Shown here in pieces: positions 16,686-24,516 of a DNA stretch of 64,000 nucleotides (the stretch's first letter is position 1; each line of letters starts with the position of its first letter). Origin of the DNA: a virus; IMG/VR virus record IMGVR_UViG_3300045972_000791, positions 1 through 64,000 of that record; one strand, given 5' to 3'. Made by a program: the position numbers and the translations under genes. The notes beneath the pieces were generated by a model, which did no database searches, was not told the origin of the DNA, and saw only the letters and a program-made list of their open reading frames with translations.

Positions 16686-18123
16686 CTTTGAAAAATCCTT
16701 TCTCCTTGAATTCTATGAAGGGTGTAAAAGTTCCAGTCAATCCTGGATCGCCCGCTGATGCTGATGCAAGACCCATTTTTCCTATATACGATGGATGAAC
16801 ACCGCGGTATTTAGGGGAAATATCATTCTTAGAACCATCAGCCAATGACTGTGGACCACGGAATGAATATTTAAGAGCGCAACCAAACAAGTCTAAGTCG
16901 TTCACAAGGTTACTATATCTAAGAAGTTTATTACCTTGTAATTTCTTTATTACAAATCCAGGTTTTATATTCTTAAATATAGATTTCATATGTTTGAGAG
17001 TTACCGTTTTGTTATTCAATAGACGATAAGTGTTTTCAGAGAATCTCATAAGAATGGGGTGAATAAGATACTCATTCATTCTCATTCTCTTATTACATAG
17101 ATCCATACTGTCTGACTTAGATAAAGTATCATAGTTCATTTGCATAAAACGCATAATTGCAAATACATCAGCTTTATCTTCATCTGGAATGTCAATAAGA
17201 TTCTTACGAGTACAGTCGTCTAATACACGTTCTAAGGATATCATAACTCTTTGTGCTTTATCAAATTGAGAGTTAGTATTCTTAGTAAAGTATCTACCAA
17301 GCTTCTTCAACCAGAACTCAGTTGATTCAACTTGTTCCCTTATAAGTCCTTTGTTAGTACTAATAATTTCATAAAGTGATACTATAAAAGATGCACTAAA
17401 TGAATTGTCAGGTATATCATTCAGACATACGATCCTAACATTCTTACCTGCTTTAAATGTGGTGTATCTCGATTCATCTACATCTACATCGCCATCATCT
17501 GGAAGGAGTACATCCACATAAGCATCCATTTTGAAGTATTCTATTGTTTTACTTAATCCAAACTTACTTAGATAATAGTGAAGAACATTCCTTCTGTTCT
17601 TAAAGATATCTAATGTCATGAGTCTTCCAGATATTTCTTCTCCAGTTACTGATTCTATTGATATAATCTTGTCAGTACGAAATACTATAGGCATCAATAG
17701 TGTCTTTAGAGAGAATGTCTTACTTGTTACATATGTTGCTTTATCTATTACCTGCCAAATAGAGAAGTATTTACTACCATCAATAAGATAGTAAAAGTTA
17801 TCAACTAGAGCAGGGAATAGCAACTTTAACTCTACATCTTCTGTCTCATCAAGCTTAGTTAGTTTGAATTTCATTTTGATTAATTGATGACGACTTTCTT
17901 CAATCTTATACCTAAAATTGAACTCGTTCGCAATTTCTGTCTCATCAGTTATCAATTCACAGCCAGTAAACTTAATACCTTCGATTACTTCCAATGCTTT
18001 GCTAACATCCTCTAAATATGATAGGATGTTATCCTTCTTACGATAATTCATAATAAAATCATGGTTGAACTGCTCAGGGTTCTGACTTTGGTAGTGGTTA
18101 TACATCTCCTTTAAAACCGTCAC
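16660..18123 (-). CDS. RNA polymerase beta subunit-like N-terminal half
   Basis: The last ~60 residues read RGVHPSYIGKM and then GDPGLTGTFTPF, which lines up with the bacterial beta stretch RDVHPTHYGR ... EGPNIGLINSL, including the preceding SLADG / SALGPGG region. The N-terminal region (VELKLLFPALVDNFYYLIDG) also fits the beta strand that ends in an 'inGte' turn. At 487 residues it stops where the first half of beta stops; the second half with the catalytic lysines is not in this window. Split beta subunits are known from jumbo-phage virion and non-virion RNA polymerases. Start is GTG at 18123, six bases after AGGAGGTTTC, with an overlapping ATG-TGA. Assignment is by eye. Confidence 0.5.
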   Translation of the reverse strand: MTVLKEMYNHYQSQNPEQFNHDFIMNYRKKDNILSYLEDVSKALEVIEGIKFTGCELITDETEIANEFNFRYKIEESRHQLIKMKFKLTKLDETEDVELKLLFPALVDNFYYLIDGSKYFSIWQVIDKATYVTSKTFSLKTLLMPIVFRTDKIISIESVTGEEISGRLMTLDIFKNRRNVLHYYLSKFGLSKTIEYFKMDAYVDVLLPDDGDVDVDESRYTTFKAGKNVRIVCLNDIPDNSFSASFIVSLYEIISTNKGLIREQVESTEFWLKKLGRYFTKNTNSQFDKAQRVMISLERVLDDCTRKNLIDIPDEDKADVFAIMRFMQMNYDTLSKSDSMDLCNKRMRMNEYLIHPILMRFSENTYRLLNNKTVTLKHMKSIFKNIKPGFVIKKLQGNKLLRYSNLVNDLDLFGCALKYSFRGPQSLADGSKNDISPKYRGVHPSYIGKMGLASASAGDPGLTGTFTPFIEFKEKGFFKDDNCTEIS

Positions 18124-18280
18124 ATGAAACCTCCTTATATCGTAATATAAATTTTTGTTGTCAAATCTTTTCTTTTTAAAGTTTCTCTCCTTTTAGTAAG
18201 ATATGATACAAGGTAATAATATTCACTTATTTTAACTTTTAAACTGAACTATCAGTACTTTTTCATAACATACCGTTGTA

Positions 18281-18296
18281 GCCGATATATTTCGGC
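18281..18296 (+). promoter_or_regulatory. small leader hairpin before HU-like gene
   Basis: GCCGA-N6-TCGGC, a 5-bp stem in the ~200-base divergent region 18124-18331, about 36 bases before the ATG. The region also contains AT-rich promoter-like sequence for both directions but no clear consensus. Possibly a 5' UTR stability hairpin. Confidence 0.35.
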
Positions 18297-18331
18297 ATAA
18301 CTATTAAAGAGAGAGAAAGGGGAAACAAACC

Positions 18332-18697
18332 ATGGCAATCGCTAAAAAACCAGCAGCAAAGGCAGCACCTGTAAAGGAAGTTAAAAAAGCAGCTCCAGCT
18401 AAGACTAAGAATGAGTCTTCTAGTACTGGTGATCTTGAGAACAAAGTGTATGAAGCTCTTGAACTTCCTACCAAAAAAGAAGCTAAGCTTGTAGTTAAAG
18501 CAGTTGTAACTGCTATCTGTGAGTTGGTTAAAGAAACTGGCCGTCTTCAGATTGCTGACTTTGGTATCCTTGGCGTTAAAACCATTGGTGCTCGTACTGG
18601 TCGTAATCCTAAGACTGGTGAAGCTATGAAATTGAAAGCTACTAAGACTGTATCTTTCAAGACTTCTAAAGCCTTCAAAGATTACGTACGTTCGTAA
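18332..18697 (+). CDS. HU/IHF-like DNA-binding protein with histone-like N-terminal tail
   Basis: Nucleoid-type DNA-binding protein, 121 residues. Residues 34-121 follow the HU pattern: helical dimer core (LVVKAVVTAICELV), then FGILGVKTIGARTGRNPKTGE, the beta arm with the conserved RTGRNPKTGE signature. The first ~30 residues are an Ala/Lys/Pro-rich tail (KKPAAKAAPVKEVKKAAPAK) absent from host HU and resembling eukaryotic H1 tails. Codons favour C/G third positions as in the capsid gene, which suggests high expression. Its position just ahead of the capsid region suggests genome packaging or virion DNA binding. Confidence 0.88.
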   Translation: MAIAKKPAAKAAPVKEVKKAAPAKTKNESSSTGDLENKVYEALELPTKKEAKLVVKAVVTAICELVKETGRLQIADFGILGVKTIGARTGRNPKTGEAMKLKATKTVSFKTSKAFKDYVRS

Positions 18698-18705
18698 TAA
18701 TAAAA

Positions 18706-18740
18706 ATTGTTGAGTAAGCCCATTGGGTTTACTCAACAAT
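18706..18740 (+). terminator. terminator after HU-like gene
   Basis: 16-bp stem (ATTGTTGAGTAAGCCC, with one G-U pair) and a 3-base loop, followed by ATATTATT. It precedes the next gene's ribosome site by about 10 bases, so read-through probably feeds that gene. Confidence 0.75.
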
Positions 18741-18759
18741 ATTATTAGGAGGAATAGAT

Positions 18760-19458
18760 ATGCTTGATACAACAATTTATAAACCCATGTTTTTAACGGA
18801 AGCTCCTGTAAAGGGAGCACAGAAACTTGTACTACATGTAACACCTGCAAATGATGATGAAGAAGACGATAAACCAGATGATAAAAAGGATGATGCCAAA
18901 GCGTCAGTTGATACCAAAGATGATGATACAGCAGATAATAAAACTGCAAATAAAGCAGATGATAATAGCGAAGATGGATCTGATGAAGGTGACGATACTG
19001 ATAGTGAAGATGACTCAATGGATGATGATTCTGAGTTAGATGATGACTCAATGGATGATGACAGTGGAGATAGTACTAGTGATGAAGAAATTCCAGATGA
19101 GGAATTCACATCACCAGACAGTCAAGAGAGTGAAAAAAAGTATCTCCTATTTAACTCATTTAAAGAGTTATCAGATCAGGTTAAAAATATATCTGAACTA
19201 ATAGTTTACACTATACCCAATGTTAATATACCTGAAATAAAAGATTCTTTAGAGGCTATAAATTCTGAAGTAAATGATATTTTAGACAAAATCAATTTGG
19301 TGGTAGCAGGTGACTTTGATAAAAAAGACTATAGAAACCTATTAGTTACATATACATATTTGAGCGGTTCCATGAATCAGATCAACAAATTTATTTCAAC
19401 ACTTTTATCTAGTTCTAAACTAAAATCTGAAAAACCAGCAGATAATAGTGAGAATTAG
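18760..19458 (+). CDS. acidic Asp/Ser-rich protein, probable capsid scaffold or core
   Basis: 232 residues; about residues 28-125 are a run of Asp, Lys, Ser, Glu repeats (DDKPDDKKDD, DSMDDDSGDS), followed by a helical C-terminal domain. AGGAGGAA precedes the ATG. Placed between the HU-like gene and the major capsid gene, where tailed phages keep scaffold or prohead-core genes; composition fits a scaffold, but no family motif is seen. Confidence 0.5.
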   Translation: MLDTTIYKPMFLTEAPVKGAQKLVLHVTPANDDEEDDKPDDKKDDAKASVDTKDDDTADNKTANKADDNSEDGSDEGDDTDSEDDSMDDDSELDDDSMDDDSGDSTSDEEIPDEEFTSPDSQESEKKYLLFNSFKELSDQVKNISELIVYTIPNVNIPEIKDSLEAINSEVNDILDKINLVVAGDFDKKDYRNLLVTYTYLSGSMNQINKFISTLLSSSKLKSEKPADNSEN

Positions 19459-19523
19459 ATTTTATTATGAAACAAAATTATTAGAATTCTACGGGCAGGT
19501 ATTTGTGAAGATGTACCTTATAT

Positions 19524-19560
19524 ATACATTGGGTTTGGGCGAACCCTATGTATCCTTTTT
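19524..19560 (+). terminator. terminator before major capsid gene
   Basis: 12-bp stem (ATACATTGGGTT, one mismatch) with a 6-base TGGGCG loop and a T5 run. The capsid gene therefore needs its own promoter downstream. Confidence 0.65.
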
Positions 19561-19572
19561 AAGTCATTGGAT

Positions 19573-19601
19573 TTGTCAAGGCTATATAAGGGTTCTATCA
19601 C
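19573..19601 (+). promoter_or_regulatory. possible sigma70-like promoter of the capsid gene
   Basis: TTGTCA, 17 bases, then TATCAC, ending about 28 bases before the capsid ATG and just after a terminator. The -10 match is partial. Confidence 0.25.
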
Positions 19602-19629
19602 GTACCACATTTTAGAATGGAGATAAAAT

Positions 19630-21282
19630 ATGTCTATTAGTTACCGTGTACAACATACCTCGAAACAGAAAGATGGGTTTTCGCAGGTAATGAATGAGGC
19701 CGCAGAAGTTTTTGCTGGTGAGCGTATTAATATGCTTGGTGGCGGAATTGCTGAGATTCTTGCAGAAGACGTTCTCTTCAATACTTATAAGGACGAACTC
19801 CTTAAAGGTATGGATGCTGACTCTTCTCTAGTTCTTGAGCAGTTGATTGATAACACTCGTACTCACTGTCTTTCTGAAAGTGCATTGTCTGGTATCCAGC
19901 CTATTACGGCTCTTACTATGCCTACACTTCGTAAGTCGTGGCCACGTATTGGTGTAACTGAAGCTATTCCTACTGAAGCTGTTAAGCTTCCTAAGTTCAG
20001 CATCAGCTACTTGACTCCTTACCTCATGGACTCTAAAGGCGTTAAACAGCCACTTCCACAGGCTCTTCGTGATCCTGCTTTGGTTGGTGGTCTTGTTAAC
20101 CGTAAAGAGTTGAAAGGTACGATCGTTGCTGTTCCTGCAACTGCTCCTGTAGTTCCTGCAGAGCAGGACGGATTCAAAGGCTTTAACGTTGCTAAAGCCG
20201 ATGTTCTTATTGGCGATTTCGCTATTAAGAATGAATCCCTTGACCGTGACTTCTATATCACTCATGTTAAACTTGCTGGTGTAACTTATACTCCTGCTCA
20301 GTTAGCTGAAGGTGGTACAAAGGTTTCCTTGAGAATGGAAACTACTAACGCACAGATTTATGGCGAAGTTAAAGACGGAAGCGTTACTGATGTTCTTTTT
20401 GGTAAAGTTGACGTTACTAGCGGTCTTGTAACTCTTGCTTGTGTTGGTGGAAAGATTGAAGAAGTAACTTACCTCGGATACATTTCTTCTGAAATGAATA
20501 CCCGTACTGAGCAAGTTGGATTTGATATCAACCTCAAGAACATCGATATTCCTACTGGCGCACATATCACTGCTCCACTCCCAATCGAGTGGCTTCAGGA
20601 TACTATGGCTATGTATCAGATCGATGGCGCTATGAAGGTTATTGATATTATGTCTGATACGCTTGCACAGAAAATTGATATGGAAGGTATTGCTTTCCTT
20701 CAATCTTCTTACGTAGAGAGCACAAATGCTGGTGTTAATTACAGCTATGAGTTCGATGTTAAGCCACCTGCTGGTTTTGCTGGTTCTCCTAAAGAATGGC
20801 GTGACGAGTTCAGAACTACTCTGGACTTTGCTGCTATTACTATGAAGAACGATACCTCCATGAATCAGGGTAAATTCTCTATTCTTGGTAATGATATCGA
20901 CACACAGATCATCCCTAACGTTGAGTGGATCTTCAATAACAACGTTGATGAGCGTGGTGGCGTTGATGTTAACTACAGCATTGGTGCATACAGCGGTTCT
21001 AACCGTTACACAATGGTTTCTACCCCTAACGTTCCTGCTAACGCAATGTACTTGATGTACATTCCTACTAATCAGGATCAGATGACCTTTAAATACTACC
21101 CATATGCATTCGCTGTAGAGCGTGCAAATGGTTATGTTGACCCTAAGAACCCTAACGTTCCTTCCGTCATCATGACACGTAGGCAGGTATTTGAGAAGTT
21201 CACTAACCTCATCGCTAAGATTGAGATTAAGAACAACAGCAAGCCTATGTTTGCTCAGGGTAACCGTGTACCTGCAGCCTAA
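19630..21282 (+). CDS. major capsid protein (probable)
   Basis: 550 residues, no membrane segment. Codons favour C/G third positions far more than most neighbours, the mark of a very highly expressed structural gene. It lies between an acidic scaffold-like gene and the terminase, has its own terminator, and opens with a helical N-terminus (VMNEAAEVFAGERINML) as in T4-type capsid proteins before proteolytic trimming. The prohead protease gene at 45.9-46.7 kb supports maturation by cleavage. No catalytic motif. Identity rests on context, size and expression signature. Confidence 0.7.
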   Translation: MSISYRVQHTSKQKDGFSQVMNEAAEVFAGERINMLGGGIAEILAEDVLFNTYKDELLKGMDADSSLVLEQLIDNTRTHCLSESALSGIQPITALTMPTLRKSWPRIGVTEAIPTEAVKLPKFSISYLTPYLMDSKGVKQPLPQALRDPALVGGLVNRKELKGTIVAVPATAPVVPAEQDGFKGFNVAKADVLIGDFAIKNESLDRDFYITHVKLAGVTYTPAQLAEGGTKVSLRMETTNAQIYGEVKDGSVTDVLFGKVDVTSGLVTLACVGGKIEEVTYLGYISSEMNTRTEQVGFDINLKNIDIPTGAHITAPLPIEWLQDTMAMYQIDGAMKVIDIMSDTLAQKIDMEGIAFLQSSYVESTNAGVNYSYEFDVKPPAGFAGSPKEWRDEFRTTLDFAAITMKNDTSMNQGKFSILGNDIDTQIIPNVEWIFNNNVDERGGVDVNYSIGAYSGSNRYTMVSTPNVPANAMYLMYIPTNQDQMTFKYYPYAFAVERANGYVDPKNPNVPSVIMTRRQVFEKFTNLIAKIEIKNNSKPMFAQGNRVPAA

Positions 21283-21311
21283 TTAAGTAAGAAGACACCG
21301 CTAAATTAAAC

Positions 21312-21349
21312 TACACTCCCTATTCCACTTAAAGGGAATAGGGAGTGTA
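21312..21349 (+). terminator. strong terminator after major capsid gene
   Basis: Perfect 15-bp stem TACACTCCCTATTCC with an 8-base loop. Followed by TTTAG. Confidence 0.8.
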
Positions 21350-21367
21350 TTTAGAAAGGGAAATATT

Positions 21368-21730
21368 ATGAGTCTAGATATGTTGCTAGCAGAAGATGAT
21401 GTCTTCGAAAGTGAAGAATCTATTGACTGTGTAAGTGAAGAAGAATCTGAAGATTTTCAGCAGTTTGATAATCTTGACGATCTTGATGAAGAAAGTGATA
21501 TTGATGATCTTCGTAAAGATGTTAAAGATAATTCAGTTGTTGAAGACGTAGAAGTAGAAACTACAGATAACTCAGTTGCTGAAGATTCAGATTTTGAGTG
21601 TGACGAATATTCACTATCCAGTCTAGAAGAATCTGTGTATTTTAGCGAAGCTAAAAAACCTAGTGATTCAGAGGACGATGAAGAAAGTGAAGACGATGAA
21701 AGTATTGACGATGATGAAGATTGTGATTAA
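21368..21730 (+). CDS. acidic Glu/Asp-rich protein, 120 residues
   Basis: Composed almost wholly of Asp, Glu and Ser (VFESEESIDCVSEEE ... DDDEDCD). GAAAGGGAAA precedes the ATG. It has its own strong terminator and lies directly after the capsid gene, so it may be a second core or scaffold component. No family. Confidence 0.5.
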   Translation: MSLDMLLAEDDVFESEESIDCVSEEESEDFQQFDNLDDLDEESDIDDLRKDVKDNSVVEDVEVETTDNSVAEDSDFECDEYSLSSLEESVYFSEAKKPSDSEDDEESEDDESIDDDEDCD

Positions 21731-21776
21731 TCGTTAACATTTTATTGTCCATTGTCTTCTCCTTTTTGTAAAGAAT

Positions 21777-21810
21777 AATTCCCTATACCTTCCCCAAGGT
21801 ATAGGGAATT
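21777..21810 (+). terminator. terminator (stem CCCTATACCTT)
   Basis: 15-bp stem with a CCCC tetraloop, AATT on both ends. Ends the capsid/acidic transcript; the downstream homing endonuclease and terminase need a promoter in 21811-21884. Confidence 0.8.
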
Positions 21811-21884
21811 ATATAATATTCTCCGCACATAAATAAAAATATATTAGAACATACTATCATATAATATATTTTTGGAGAGAGCCT

Positions 21885-22688
21885 ATGAGAAAATATGAGT
21901 CTATAATTGGTAAACAATTTAATAGATTAACTGTATTATCTGAAGACAAACTTGTTGGTAAACAAAGATATTTCAATTGTAAATGTGAATGCGGTAATAT
22001 TACCTCAGTCCGTATGTCTAGATTAAAAAATAAAAACAAGCCAGCTATATCTTGTGGTAAATGTAAAGATAGTATTATGGAAATAAAATTAGTTGGAAAG
22101 AAATTTGGGATGTTAACCATATTATCTCTTGATTTCAATAGTCCTATGAGTGGGATTAGAGGTGGTCCACCGAGAAGAGTTATTTGTAAATGTGAATGTG
22201 GAACAATAAAATCAATACCGTTATATTATTTAAAAGATACAAAATCTCCCACATTATCATGTGGATGTTATAGAGATTTTATAAAAACTAGTCATGGAAT
22301 GAGTAAAACACGTATATATAGTATTTGGCAGGGAATGAGAGATAGATGTAATAATCCAAAAAATGTTTCATATCCTAATTATGGTGGTAGAGGTATATCA
22401 TATTTAGATAAGTGGGAAGATTTTGAAGAGTTCTATAGAGATATGGGTGATCCTCCAACTGATAAACATGAACTTGATAGAATTGATAATGATAAACATT
22501 ATACAAAGAAAAACTGCCGATGGTCTACTCATAAAGAACAGCAGAATAATAAACGTAATAGTCATTTTATTGAATTTAATGGAAAGAAACAAACTCTTAC
22601 TCAGTGGTCAGAAGAAACTGGTATAAAAAAGGAAACATTACGATATCGGTTATATAATAATTGGCCACTGGAAAAGGCTCTTTCATGA
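21885..22688 (+). CDS. zinc-ribbon HNH-type homing endonuclease (long form)
   Basis: 267 residues. Two tandem zinc-ribbon modules (each GK-x-F-(N/G)-x-LT(V/I)L then CKCECG; the second ends SCGC), then the HNH-like core (NYGGRGISY, DMGDPPTDKHELDR, NCRWSTHKEQ), then the HTH tail (TLTQWSEETGI ... LEKALS). Good GGAGAGAG ribosome site. The stop overlaps the start of the terminase gene (ATGA), so the terminase is probably translated by coupling to this gene. This is a free-standing homing gene next to the intron-interrupted terminase. Cleavage site not predictable here. Confidence 0.85.
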   Translation: MRKYESIIGKQFNRLTVLSEDKLVGKQRYFNCKCECGNITSVRMSRLKNKNKPAISCGKCKDSIMEIKLVGKKFGMLTILSLDFNSPMSGIRGGPPRRVICKCECGTIKSIPLYYLKDTKSPTLSCGCYRDFIKTSHGMSKTRIYSIWQGMRDRCNNPKNVSYPNYGGRGISYLDKWEDFEEFYRDMGDPPTDKHELDRIDNDKHYTKKNCRWSTHKEQQNNKRNSHFIEFNGKKQTLTQWSEETGIKKETLRYRLYNNWPLEKALS

Positions 22689-23437
22689 TAGATCATCTTA
22701 CCAAAAATGTATCTTTTTTAAAGATGCACAGATATCTTAAAGAAAAAGGTATTAAAAATAATAAATTCTTTCTAAAGCTAAATGACCCTGATCTGTTAGG
22801 AGTAGATCCTCACTCTCCAGATCTAACTAAAATACAAAAAGCAAAGATTCTAAAAGAAATTATAGGTAATCCATGGTATTTTTATAGATCCGTTATAATG
22901 ATTCCCGTCCCAGGTGGTAACAAAGCCTTTGAATTGCATCGTGGTAACTTAGCTATGCTATGGGCAATGCATATGAATATTAAATCATGTGTACTATTGC
23001 CACGACAGAACTATAAGACTATTTCTACAATATGCGGTCTTCTATGGATATACTACTTTGGAACCACTAACAGTCAGATGATCTTTAGTAATAAAGAGCT
23101 AAAAGACTCAAGACTTAACCTTAAACGATTTAAAGATATTAAAAATCTTCTTCCAAAGTATCTAGTTCATGAAGATAAATTGGATAAAGATAATATTGAC
23201 TCTGTGGAACATAAGAAAAGAGGAAATGCTGTAGGAATTCTATCTGCTCCTAGAGACGAAGACCAAGCCGATAGGATGGGAAGGGGTATGACCGTTCCCA
23301 TTGTATGGTATGACGAATTTGCATTCTTAAAATATAACTCTGTAGTATATGCCTCAGCTGCACCTGCACAAGGTCAAGCATCTATAGAAGCTGCAAATAA
23401 TAAAAGACCATACTTTACTACAGTTACTACTACGCCT
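22685..23437 (+). CDS. terL: terminase large subunit, exon 1
   Basis: ATPase half of the DNA-packaging motor. The ATG at 22685 overlaps the preceding stop (ATGA) and has only a weak GGAAAAGG site. Residues 103-112 hold the Walker A-like segment VLLPRQNYKT (Tyr where Gly is usual before Lys); Walker B VPIVWYDEF is near 204-212, with the catalytic Glu. The exon ends after codon CCT (Thr-Thr-Pro) at 23437. Joined to exon 2 it gives Thr-Thr-Pro-Asn-Asn-Ile-Asp, which continues the terminase family pattern, for a total of 641 residues. The open frame runs on into the intron to 23536 but those residues do not belong to the protein. Confidence 0.85.
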
Positions 23438-24516
23438 AAATACTATTGGGCCGTCTGGATGAGAGTTCAGATGATAATCTCTTTAATTGCTGGAACATCC
23501 CTATGGGAAAATCAGCAGCGAAAATTCTACTACTAACATATCATTAACAAAATTGATGTGGAGGTAGTTATGAGAAAAACTCATGAAACATTTGTATCTG
23601 AAGTATTTCAATTACGTGGTAACGAATATAAGGTTATTAGTAAATACACTACTAATCGAAATAAAATTCGTATGCTACATAATAAGTGCGGTATGGAATA
23701 CGAAGTTGCACCTACTAATTTTCTAGGCTCTCCAAAGAAGAAAGGTATAGAATGCCCATTTTGTACAGGTGGAGGTTCAGGTGCAGATAGACAACGAATG
23801 TCTGAATGGTTTAAGATTAAGGTAAAGAATAAAGTAGGAACAGCATACACAGTTATAGAAGAATATAAAGGTACTCATAAACCAATTGATATTCTTCATA
23901 ATGATTGTAACAGAATTACTAAAGTTAGCCCAACTAATTTCTTAAAGAATACAGCTTATACAAGGTGTGTTCATTGCCAAAGAGAAGAAAATATCTCCCA
24001 AGGTGAGAAGATAATTAAAGATTGGTTGGAAACTAACGATGCTGATTTTACCTTTCAATGGTTTTGTCCAGAATTAAATAAAGAACAAAAAAATCATCGA
24101 TATTCATTTGATTTTAGAGTGGAGCTGAATGATGGTTCTTTTGCACTTATAGAGTATAATGGTGAATTGCACTATAGACTATGGCGAGGAAATAGTGAAT
24201 CTGCTGTTAAAAAATTAGAAAATACTCAAAAAAGTGATATTCTTAAAAAGGAATATTGTCAAGATAATAATATACCTTTTCTGGTTATTCCATATACAAA
24301 TCTTTATCAAATATCAACTATTCTAGATAAGTTTTTCCAAGAATGACGTTCAACGACTAGAGCGAAAGCTCGTACACTACAAGCTAATGGTAGTGGAAAT
24401 GGGAGACATCCTAACTCTATGAGAAGGATGAAGATATAGTCTACTCTGCACGGTAACATGCAGCTGCTAGGAAATTGCTAGCGGGATAGAAGTTGCGACT
24501 CTATTCGAATACAAGG
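23438..24516 (+). ncRNA. group I intron in terL with homing endonuclease frame
   Basis: Self-splicing intron of 1079 bases. P1: exon CGCCT pairs with GGGC(C)G, last exon base T opposite G. P4: TTGCTG 23487-23492 with CAGCAG 23513-23518. Core near the 3' end: CAACGACTAGAG with P7 strand GACTA (24355-24359) pairing TAGTC (24437-24441), a GAGC-GAAA-GCTC hairpin (24360-24371), the CATCC/GGATG P8 stem, the AAGATATAGTC signature of T4-type introns, and P9 hairpins (CTGCA/TGCAG, GCTAG/CTAGC). The last intron base is G at 24516. The endonuclease gene occupies a peripheral loop. Class looks like IA; the exact boundary needs cDNA. Confidence 0.85.
23570..24346 (+). CDS. intron-encoded homing endonuclease, Vsr-like (EDxHD) type
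   Basis: 258 residues. N-terminal two repeats of a Cys-containing DNA-binding module (LHNKCG.EYEVAPTNFL and LHNDCN.ITKVSPTNFL, each followed by a CxxC pair), then a C-terminal PD-(D/E)XK-like nuclease: SFDFRVELND, IEYNGELHYRL, and KKEYCQDNNIPFLVIPY, matching the EDxHD / Vsr-fold homing endonuclease pattern. GGAGG sits five bases before the chosen ATG at 23570; an upstream GTG is weaker. It would make a break at the intronless terminase allele. Confidence 0.75.
   Translation: MRKTHETFVSEVFQLRGNEYKVISKYTTNRNKIRMLHNKCGMEYEVAPTNFLGSPKKKGIECPFCTGGGSGADRQRMSEWFKIKVKNKVGTAYTVIEEYKGTHKPIDILHNDCNRITKVSPTNFLKNTAYTRCVHCQREENISQGEKIIKDWLETNDADFTFQWFCPELNKEQKNHRYSFDFRVELNDGSFALIEYNGELHYRLWRGNSESAVKKLENTQKSDILKKEYCQDNNIPFLVIPYTNLYQISTILDKFFQE

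Noticed and set aside
18263-19051. Long His/Leu-rich frame on the minus strand over the HU-like and acidic genes
   Set aside because: Shadow of plus-strand genes with strong start signals and known family membership.
18777-19109. Ser-rich frame on the minus strand within the acidic gene
   Set aside because: Mirror image of an Asp-rich low-complexity gene; no ribosome site.
23438-23536. Continuation of the terminase frame past codon 251
   Set aside because: The extra residues are intron sequence containing the P4-P6 core; the downstream frame resumes the protein pattern only after the intron's final G.
24493-24516. TTG start for a separate terminase nuclease gene
   Set aside because: These bases are the 3' end of the group I intron; no ribosome site and no family match before Asn-Asn-Ile-Asp.
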